Assembly (NCBI GenBank): GCA_946902875.1 | Contig: OX336338.1 | Span: 13,631,971 to 13,695,970, forward strand | Direction: 5' to 3' | Origin: Nematopogon swammerdamellus | Taxonomy: Eukaryota; Arthropoda; Insecta; Lepidoptera; Adelidae | Length of the DNA stretch: 64,000 bases | Shown here: positions 55,836-64,000 of the stretch, piece after piece | Position numbering within the stretch: position 1 is the stretch's first letter | Layout of the letters: every line of letters begins with the position of its first letter | The notes under the pieces: model-generated | Told to the model about the DNA's origin: nothing | The model's database searches: none | Seen by the model: only the letters and a program-made list of their open reading frames with translations | Position numbers and translations under genes: made by a program

Positions 55836-56139
55836 TGATTCTGTCTACCCTAAGTGAAGCAATTCCCTCTTTCTAGTTCTAGTCTCCTCTCTTCTCCCAA
55901 ACTCCTCGTTCTAGTTCTCAATTTGACAATGGAGTCACATATTTTTGTTATGGATACGCGAAACACTTCGCGCCGCCGATGATAGGAATGGTAACGAAAA
56001 GCTTCCATTAAATTCATTTCGACTAATCTTTTTTTCGTCAAGAACCTTCGCTGGCGCGCGCTAAATAACCCAAGTTTCATCATAATCGATGAACGGTTTA
56101 CGAACGCATAGAATACGAACGAACGAACGTTCATTTTTA

Positions 56140-56400
56140 GGTTTCCGTACCCCGTACGGAAGCCTATTACTAAGCCTACGCCGTTTGTCCGTCTGTCAGT
56201 CCGATGGCTATATCGTTGGAACCGTAATAGCTAGTCTTGAAATTTTCACAGAATATGTGTTATTTATTATGGCAGAAGAACAAATAATAATAAATAGAAA
56301 TAGTAAAAAATTAAGAAGGGTATATAAGAAACCTGTTTTTTTTTAAGGTTTTATTTTGTAGTGCAGACACCTCGATACGCGAGTCCGACTCGCACTTGAC
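56140..56400 (-). repeat. interspersed repeat family E, copy 3
   Basis: Reverse orientation: GGTTTCCGTACCCCGTACGG, AAGCCTACGCCG, GGAACCGTAATAG, CACAGAATATGTG, ending in GCGAGTCCGACTCGCACTTG. Confidence 0.65.
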
Positions 56401-56484
56401 CGATTATATATATTTGATTTCGTCATCGGTTTTTCAATCTTCACTGATTTGAAATGCGCAATAATTTGTATAATAAATAATATT

Positions 56485-56725
56485 TCTTTTTTAGGTTTCC
56501 GTATCCCGTACGGAAGCCTATTACTAAGCCTACGCCGTCTGTCTGTCTGTCTGTCTATCCTACTGCTGTATCTTTGGAACCGTAATAGGTAGCCGGTTGA
56601 AAGTTTCACAGAATATGTGTTAATATGGTGGATATAACAACAAATAATAAAATATAGGAAAGGTAAAAAATTAAGGGGGGTCCCCATACAAGAAATGTGT
56701 TTTTTTGTGGTTCTGAATCCTAGGT
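56485..56725 (-). repeat. interspersed repeat family E, copy 4
   Basis: In tandem with copy 3, same orientation, with (GTCT)n and GTCCCCATACAAGAAATG. The tandem arrangement suggests a local duplication or nested insertion. Confidence 0.65.
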
Positions 56726-56749
56726 GCGCTAGTCCGATTCGCACTTGTC

Positions 56750-56950
56750 AGTCTTTTTTAATATATTATGTTATTTCGGGATATACACTGTCACTATACA
56801 AAGTTTCGTCAAAATCCGTTCAGTGGTTTTTATGTGATACGTTCAGTTCTGTTTCTCATTTTGGGTCGTTGGTTTTTTTCCGAGTATATTTATATTCAAT
56901 GTAGGTACAGATTTTTTTGCCTTTACGATTTTATTATATGTATAGATTTT
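56750..56950 (+). repeat. interspersed retroelement 3' tail, copy 3
   Basis: CAAAGTTTCGTCAAAATCCG, TTCAGTGGTTTTTATGTG and ATTTTATTATATGTATAGAT align to 2570-2965. Confidence 0.65.
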
Positions 56951-57299
56951 TGACATTTTACTACAACGTGGTATAAAAATTACTAGTTTACATGATTTCA
57001 TCAAATACTGGTATTTCTATTTAACCATTCACGAATACAATCCAAACTGCTATCATATGTACATAACTAAATGCTATAACACCATAAAAGACAGGCAGGC
57101 AAAGGATTTGATTAAACAATACCTATATTTTTATTTTTGTTCCAATTACGTAAACCTCGAAGGTCTGAAAATTTTAATCTGCGAAGGAAAAAAGGTATTA
57201 TTAGTCGGAAGTCTTTCATATCGCAAGCGGTCTTTTTTGCACGGCTTCCGCGCGAGATCTGCCTTCACATTTGTCCGCCCCACAGGTCCGCCCTATATA

Positions 57300-57430
57300 A
57301 AATAGAGCAGACGCCGCCGCCGCGCCGCGCCACCCTCCGCGCCGCGCCGCCGCGCCGTGTGGCCGGCTGGCTGGCGGCGAAGAGCGGTCACTTTGTCCGC
57401 CCTAGGCTAGGGCGGTCGCAGTGAGCGACT
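57300..57430. other. CG-rich islet
   Basis: GACGCCGCCGCCGCGCC-type sequence. No gene recognised here or in 57430-58110. Confidence 0.55.
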
Positions 57431-58112
57431 GCCGGCTAATAGGGGCACCTGTGGCGATGCGCAATAATTTGTGTTGCCTGACCCTCATCTTGTTGATGAG
57501 TCCTTCCTTAGGCCTAATGCTTCCATGCCGCCGCGCCGCCGATGAGGGAGGTGTACGTCATGACATGACGGGTCTAATGCAGGTTACATACACCCCGAAT
57601 GTCAATCCCGAGCTCTTTATAACCATTAGAGTTAAACCTATATAACAATACATATAGTGACATTTCACATATGATATTATTTTACTGTGATTTTACTGTT
57701 TTACAACATTAAATAAATTGTTAACACTTACTACATTAACAGATTTAGATTCAGATTCAGATATTTATTTCGCCATAAAGAACACACAACATTAACAACA
57801 TTTCATTGAGACATAATATGTCTCATGCATGCATATATTATGCATATTCAGTATGGTTTGTCATATTTTTTTTGTCATACATGTCCCGTTCAGCAATGCA
57901 ATCTATAAGGATAATGTAAATACAATATACCTCTATTGTATTTATATTTTATTAATATTAAATCATATTAAGTATATACCCCTGCAAATATTATTGTATT
58001 ATATTATGGTATTGCTCCTACTCATTTAGGTTATATTTCAATACTTTTACTTATTTATTATATTTTCGATGACTAAATATCTACGACCATGACTAAAAAA
58101 TAAATATCTCCA

Positions 58113-58530
58113 TTTTTTTTTTTTTTTTTTATGTAATCCGGTATGGTTGGCTGAGTCGGAGGGGCCAAAGCACATGCTCCGACCAGCCAATATCACCTCC
58201 GAGAAGGTAGGTGCCATACCGGAGACTTCCCTGGATTGCTGGCTATACTGGACTAGAGGAGAACACAACCGAGGTTGCTATGCGGCCATCTTACATCCAG
58301 TACGGTGGTACCAACCCAGTAGGCTAGAATTTGAGCCTACCACCTAGTAAGGGGCAAGGGAAGGGACCTACAGTTTTACACCGGTTCCGAACGGTAAAGC
58401 AGCAGGTGTAGGTATGCACGTAAATTTTTTCGTCAGAAAAAACCCATTGATACACGCCGACCGGATTCGAACCTCGGACCTCTCGCATGAGAGGCCGATG
58501 CCCAAACCACTCGGCCACCCGCCATGACTG
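58113..58530 (-). mobile_element. near-complete SINE family B with tRNA-derived head
   Basis: Read on the minus strand: a tRNA-like head with perfect A box TGGCCGAGTGG (58517-58507) and B box GGTTCGAATCC (58473-58463), a body shared with 13533-13817 and 15955-16197, and an A18-type tail (the T run at 58115-58132). Stems outside the boxes are decayed, so it is a SINE and not a functional tRNA. The Leu/Ser-like A box suggests the source tRNA, which is inference. Confidence 0.8.
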
Positions 58531-59309
58531 CATTACTTCCATGCTTCCACCGGCCACCGTCCAGTGACCCACAGTGATATGTGTCGTCACAGGTGTCGTC
58601 ACACCCGAGCCACACGTGAGGTTTCCTAGACACCGTGTTACGACATCCCACTTTATTATCCAATAGAAGATAGATAGACGTTATGTCTCAGATGTCAAAC
58701 AGGAAAATGTGGCTCGTTCAGCAAGGCAGTGGTCGATCTGTACCGGTTACAGGTATATGTAATTGGATCGGTTGTTCGCTTTTAACTAAACTAAACTCGG
58801 TAGGTACTGCTATTTGTCATATTACATTTATTTTTATGGAATATTATGGAATATTCCGAACAAATTAAAGGTGTAAATAACATTTAATTATCTATCATTC
58901 TTTTGTCACGAAGTGGGATCATCTTGATCGTGTCATTACTGCTGAAATAATCATTTTAGAGATTTACTCCCGGCACTTTTGAAAACAAGAAATTATACTA
59001 ACAACGTATGATACGACTCGCTGTTTTCTAAAAGACGAAAAAACCCAAAAGCGAAGTTAAAAAAATTACGAAACCGTAAGCGAACTTTCATTGCAAACTT
59101 ACTTTGTACCTACATTCTTTGTTGTTTTTATTTGTTCCAAATCGTTCCATCGATGTTTCTACAACCTACCTATTCTCATGAAACTTCGCACACGTATTTA
59201 ATTCTAATGACAATACATTATGAAAATTTCAACCTACCTATGAACCTCATATCCTGATTTTGCAGGCGAAATGTCTTTTAACAGCGAGACTTGAGCATTG
59301 CCGGTTTTA

Positions 59310-59440
59310 AATGCATGTGCCTTATCGGAGATTTTCCTTTGCATTGCTGGCTATACTGGACTAGGACAACACAGCCGAGGCTGCTATGCGGCCATCTTAC
59401 ATCCTGTACGGTGGTATCAACCCAGTCAGTGGCACATCCA
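59310..59440 (-). mobile_element. SINE family B fragment
   Basis: CATTGCTGGCTATACTGGAC, AGCCGAGGCTGCTATGCGG and ATCAACCCAGTCAG match the middle of the 58113-58530 SINE. Confidence 0.65.
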
Positions 59441-59454
59441 ATATACAAAAATAA

Positions 59455-59645
59455 TAAAGCACATTAAATTGTTTCTGGTTCGTGATCTTCGGATCCACTG
59501 GCTTTTGCCGAAACTAGTTAGTGGAGCGCATAAATCCGGTGACGTGCATGTCAAGGCTTTCTTCATACACCGCAAACGAGGGAACAATAATCGTACTGGG
59601 GACATGGAAGCCTGGGCACAAAATGGAGGAGATATTTATTTATAA
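59455..59645 (+). pseudogene. RT C-terminal domain fragment
   Basis: Reads GDVHVKAFFIHRKRGNN, a degraded version of the AKAFFIRRISLAIQRGNA block seen near 11450. Only this block is recognisable. Confidence 0.35.
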
Positions 59646-59679
59646 ATTAGTCAATTAGGTACTTTTTACACAATTTTAC

Positions 59680-60223
59680 ACAAACTCATTTTCTGTGCAC
59701 GCAGCTCGTCTGTGGAATCAACTACCTCACTGTATACGGCACTGCAAGTCGCTTCCGTTATTCAAAAAACACTTAAAGTTGTACTATCTCCGTCAGTGTG
59801 AAGTCAATAGCTAAAAAATCCTTTAATTCTGAATGGACAAGTATGTATGTATGTATATATTTAGGTATTATGTATTATATAATCTTTAATTCATATGTAT
59901 TTAATTTATAGTTTTATGTATTTAATTTAATTTATAATTTGCGATTTCTACGTTTTAACTAGTATGTACTTATATTATGTAGTGTAAGTATATTATAGTT
60001 TATCATAGTTATTTCCCATATATTATATTTTACATTCCCACACTCAAGTCTTTTGCTACTACCTACTTATATCTCACAACATACGACTCTCAAACATCCA
60101 AAGGTTGGCTGGGAGAAATCCCTGCAAGGGATAAGTCCGCCTTTGCCCCTCATGTAAATTACTTATCGTTTGTTACTGTTAAATGTTTTGGAGCAATAAA
60201 GTATTTCTATCTATCTATCTACT
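59680..60223 (+). pseudogene. LINE 3' end (RT ORF terminus, 3' UTR and tail)
   Basis: An in-frame TNSFSVHAARLWNQLP and IRHCKSLPLFKKHLK segment, ending at the TAA at 59812-59814, is the typical last ~40 residues of a CR1/Jockey-type LINE ORF2. An AT-rich 3' UTR follows with GGGATAAGTCCGCCTTTGCC, then AGCAATAAAG and a (CTAT)n tail. The element is heavily 5' truncated, which is usual for LINE insertions. The same tail occurs reversed at 10352-10505. Confidence 0.8.
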
Positions 60224-60254
60224 TTAGGTTTATTATTAATTAATTTAATACAAA

Positions 60255-60485
60255 TTGTGTGTATTTCTGGCCTTTGCTGTGGAAACACTTCGCGTGTGGT
60301 CACCCGAGACGCAAGGACCTTAGGAAATGACCTGGGAAACCTCTTTATCGATAAGTCTGATGACCGGCGTGCCAAGTCTTTCTTCTTTCAGCGAATAGGG
60401 CTAACCATTAAAAAGGGGCAACGCTGCCAGCGTATCGGGCACTGTGGCGGAGTCGGCTCAGTTGGACGAAATATTTTACTTACAT
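60255..60485 (+). pseudogene. RT C-terminal domain fragment
   Basis: ETLRVWSPET, SLSSFSE and GLTIKKG-type pieces in shifting frames resemble the AVETLG...QRISLAIQRGNAAS tail of the 1419-1830 fragment. Frameshifted. Confidence 0.45.
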
Positions 60486-60489
60486 TAAG

Positions 60490-62325
60490 ACTATATAATT
60501 TTATTATGTAGTTATTTGTTTGAGTTTTTACATTATCTCTAAAAATTCTATGTGATATACATCGATAGTGATATATATAACATTAATATAACAATAATTA
60601 GTTTATATTTTTCAACCACTATCACGGTTTATGACTATGGCGCGAGCGGAGTCAGGTGGACAGTTTGTCTTCTCTCTTCATGCAAGCTCATCTGGCAGCG
60701 CAGAATAATTACTTGCCTCAGCGCCGTTTATACGACCGGCCTTCTTGTATGTTAATATTAACTTCGCACTCAAGGCTAACAATATCAATTAAAGTAGTTT
60801 TTGTTTGTATTAACATTTCATTACAGTTTCCTACTGAAATCGTCATAAATGAAACTCGTTTTCGTGCGTTGCCCTCGCCGCTCCGCGCCGCACAGAAGCA
60901 GGACAATCTTCATGCACAGACATGTTTACTCGCCGCAGTGTCCGATTCAATGTCCGCCACCTGTCTGGCTACCTCTTTGCTCTAAAGCTCGAGATAATTA
61001 TCAACATACCTACTAACGAACGTGCAGTGTTGTTTTGTAGCAACAGGGGGTACTTAACTATAGATACATACATATCTCCGGCTAAGTGGCTATGTCGTCT
61101 GGCTGGAGTGATCGAAAAATGTGCATTCCATCCTATATAGGCTTCATTCGGTCCTTGTCTCTTTATCTTCATCTACTGGTGCCTCGTTGTAATAGCGGTC
61201 GCCAAATTATGATAATCCGAAAATATCTTCAAACGGAAACGTCACATCCTTGTCTAGTCTAGACTAATCAAGATATCATTAATAGCGACTTCTCAGCTGG
61301 TTTGTTGTGTTAAAATTGCACATATCCTGAAGTCAGAACAATATGGCGTCTCTTGAAGCATCACATAATGCGTCCGTGCTGTGTATTCATAATTAGTCTC
61401 TATGGTTTCCGTGTAACGCAAAATCGCTGACAATGAATCTAGCTGGCTACACGTTCGTGCGCGATGAGACGCGCGGACGACGCGCACGAGACTTCGTGTC
61501 AGCTCGAGGTTTCAGAACAATGAAAAAAAAATACCTAGTGCCCGTGGCTAATGAGCGAATGTTCCAGTTATACCAGAGCGTGCTGTACTAGCCATGGTGT
61601 GGCTTTAACCAGAAAATAAACTTGGTTGCCATTCGTCAAATCGGAACAAGGGTGGGAGGGCCAAGGTGGTAAATATTATCCAGATTATAGGACAATTCGC
61701 ACATTAGGACAAGTAACAAAGCAGTGCTAGGTACCAGAATAATGTAGAAAAAGCCTAATCTCATTTAGACGGATAAAGATTACCGATTTTTTTATATGGA
61801 ACTTTAATGATAGGTACCTACTCGTAACCTAACCCTAAATGTAAAAGATATTTGAAAATACGACTGTTTTTACTTGAAAATCAATATTTTATGATTGCTT
61901 CGCCCCAATGAACAGACCAAGGAATCATTGACACGAAAATGTCTTCCAAAAAATATTCCACTCGGAAATTCGGAAATATTGTTCGTCAACACCTGACACA
62001 GTCGACCTGCAATATCCTGTTACGGTATTTGCATGAGAATACACCGCGAGTATTCTTCTCCGGTCGGTGCGGTGTAGCGACGTTTTTGTCTTATGACATT
62101 TATCGATTGAGTGAGCCCCTCTCGAGTCGCCGCCGCACTGCCGCCGCCGGAAGACTCCTCCTCGTCTGTCAGCTGCGCGTTTGCGCCTGCGTAGACTCCA
62201 CGTCAAACGAGTCATCCTTGATGATGCTTGAGATAACATACCGTTGTTATCGGGGCATGTCCCGAGCTGTCTCGGGCTACGACGACGACCACAAATACCA
62301 AAAAGTTCAATTACAAATAAAAAAA
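60490..62325. other. intron or intergenic, nothing recognised
   Basis: Frames of up to 158 codons overlap a CG-rich patch near 62130-62220 but show no recognisable motif. Confidence 0.35.
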
Positions 62326-62328
62326 AAA

Positions 62329-62493
62329 ACCTTAAAAAGTAAAAATAATTTCCGTACTTACTGAATGGAGTCGGAGGACCGCTAAGTAAATACCCGCGCA
62401 CACCGCGCAGCTCTGAGCTTTTATATTATATTTACTTAGCGATGCCCCGACTCTTTTAAGTAAATAATCGGAAATTATTTTAGACTTTTAAGG
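62329..62493. repeat. inverted repeat related to the 51634-52735 element
   Basis: ACCTTAAAAAGTAAAAATAA and GGAGTCGGAGGACCGCTAAG pair imperfectly with the right arm ending GACTTTTAAGG, about 60 bp each, around a CG-rich loop. Related sequence with GGTCCATCCGTA and GTCGGGGGTTAAAA continues to 62710. Confidence 0.65.
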
Positions 62494-62894
62494 TTTTCAA
62501 AAAAACAGTCCATCCGTAAGAAGTAATTTTTTATTACTTTATACTTACTTTATTTACTTACAAGGACCATCCCGGTTAAACCAGCTTTCTAATAAAAAAC
62601 CCCATCAAAATCGGTCCATCCGTATAGAAGCTACTACGGTGCCACAGACAGACACACAGATACACACGTTAAACTTATAACACCGTTCTTTTTGCGTCGG
62701 GGGTTAAAAATATCGCGAAACTTTAGCGTCTCAACATGTTCTACTAGATGTTCTAGCTAGGTGGTTCGGTGTAAAATCATATTTTAAGTTAACAATTTTA
62801 TTTATGTGAGGCTAATCAAACAAAATGACTGCATTAAATATGAACGATTGTGTCATTTTGTCGTACACGTGGGATGGTGGAGCTGCCGGTGTAG

Positions 62895-63894
62895 GTAAAG
62901 TCGGGTTATTTGAGCCAGTTAAGCTTTATTCAGCTGTAATTTTTTTAAACATCAATTTTAATAAATAAAATTTATCTATAAATGAAAGAGTTTAATTGTC
63001 TTTAAATAAAACAAAGAAAAATAAAATTATATTGCAAACTGTGGACACAGTAAATTTTTTTTTCAAATTGGTACTTATAATGACCCTAATAACCTACCGT
63101 CAGGATATTTGGGCCAGTCGTGAGGTTATTTGGATCAGGTGGAAATCGAGACCGTAAATCAAACAATACGGTATTTTGATTACATCACACTGTTTTATTA
63201 TTTAAATCACATACATTTTCCACAGATAAATGTTTTTGGAATTTTTTTGCTCCGACACACACATCATGAAACCAATCTTGGCAGGAGATGGAAAAATTAT
63301 CTGCAATTTGGCCTTCTTCTTTTTTTTTATTAAATTTAAATTTTAAATGGCAACTTGGCCATACTTTACGCAAGCGAAGCCCTGCCCCAAAACTTCAGCT
63401 GATATACCCAATTGTAACTTCCTAATAACTAAAATAACTTCAAAAAACTATAAAATTATTCCAATTATATGCCGACCCAAATATCCTCCATCGCACGACC
63501 CAAATATCCTGTTCAATAGTCCGTAGGGTAAAATTAAATTTCAAATTAACTACTAAAACTAGAACAAAAATAATGTTTTCGTGTTAAACCTAATCGTATG
63601 TATCTATAACTCAAAAATAGTTTAATTGGCAAAATCACAACAACTTTAACAAACTTTCTTACCTTTTGATGAATAAATTTTACATCAGCGTAAATTAATA
63701 ATGGCGCACGCGTCGCTTGCTCACATACGAAACACCTCACTGGCCACTGATGCTCGAAACCTAATGTTTAAAGACCGCTCAGTCGATAAAACAGCATTCG
63801 ATTGCTACTTACAAAGCCATCTACCGATATTTTTGGGCTTTTTCTTAGCGCGACCCAAATATCCTACCGACCCAAATAACCCGACTTTACCCTT
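62895..63894. mobile_element. 1-kb element with GGTAAAGTCGGGTTATTTG ends
   Basis: The 19-bp end at 62895-62913 recurs inverted at about 63876-63894. The motif GATATTTGGG(C/T)C recurs near the left end (63105) and inverted in ACCCAAATATCCT near 63478, 63500 and 63853. Such subterminal repeats are typical of DNA transposons. No transposase frame or target duplication was found. Confidence 0.6.
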
Positions 63895-64000
63895 TATGCG
63901 CGCGCAGGTTTGAAGGTACGTCGGTGGTCGGGAGTGTGTTCACGCTCTCCGTATAGATATTCGGCTGTAGATGGAAACAGGATGCACGCTCGGCTAGGCC

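Noticed and set aside
58440..58530. Functional tRNA gene on the minus strand
   Set aside because: A and B boxes are intact but T and acceptor stems do not pair, and it continues into a SINE body with an A tail.
61925..62401. 158-codon minus-strand frame
   Set aside because: No motif recognised, crosses a CG-rich patch and an inverted repeat, and overlaps a 141-codon plus frame of equal quality.

Overview
This is a eukaryotic, AT-rich, repeat-dominated genomic window, almost certainly from a moth or butterfly (Lepidoptera). The grounds are the single recognisable host gene, the mix of short interspersed repeats that end in a CCGCGGCTTCGCTCGCG-type box, the CR1/Jockey-like LINE tails and many MITEs. 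No bacterial, plasmid or CRISPR features are present.

Host gene. Two plus-strand exons of an UNC93-like membrane transporter are visible: the first coding exon (19958-20615, acceptor at 19936/19937) and the next one (49339-49564). They join in frame across a 28.7-kb intron. The remaining exons must lie beyond base 64000, because no further match is seen to the right. The upstream 5' UTR exon was not identified.

The main discovery candidate is a 20,568-bp element filling most of that intron (28443-49010). It has two direct terminal repeats of exactly 4,913 bp (28443-33355 and 44098-49010) that begin TGT and end ACA, flanked by a 4-bp CAGT target-site duplication. I saw only two base differences between the two copies. 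Each long repeat carries about ten copies of a ~118-bp unit with palindromic boxes leading into a TATA/Inr core promoter, then a triplicated ~255-bp unit, and a polyadenylation signal near its end. The 10.7-kb interior (33356-44097) has no protein-coding capacity I can recognise, no obvious primer-binding site and no polypurine tract. It reads as a giant non-autonomous LTR-type element (LARD-like) or something mechanistically new. It landed inside an older ~260-bp MITE, whose two halves are still visible on either side, and its 3' end lies 328 bp before the UNC93 exon.

The left part (1-19900) holds GC-rich minisatellite arrays in an inverted composite element, fragments of a reverse transcriptase C-terminal (zinc-knuckle plus nuclease-like) protein, several SINE families (including one with a 5S-rRNA-derived head), MITEs with clear target duplications, and a 1.5-kb element with internal ~300-bp repeats. 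The intron left of the giant element (20616-28442) adds a decayed mariner, a TTAA-flanked MITE and twin perfect hairpins. The right part (49565-64000) is more of the same: a TIR element, a nearly complete tRNA-headed SINE, a LINE 3' end, CG-rich islets and a 1-kb inverted-repeat element. Apart from UNC93 I find no gene I would defend.
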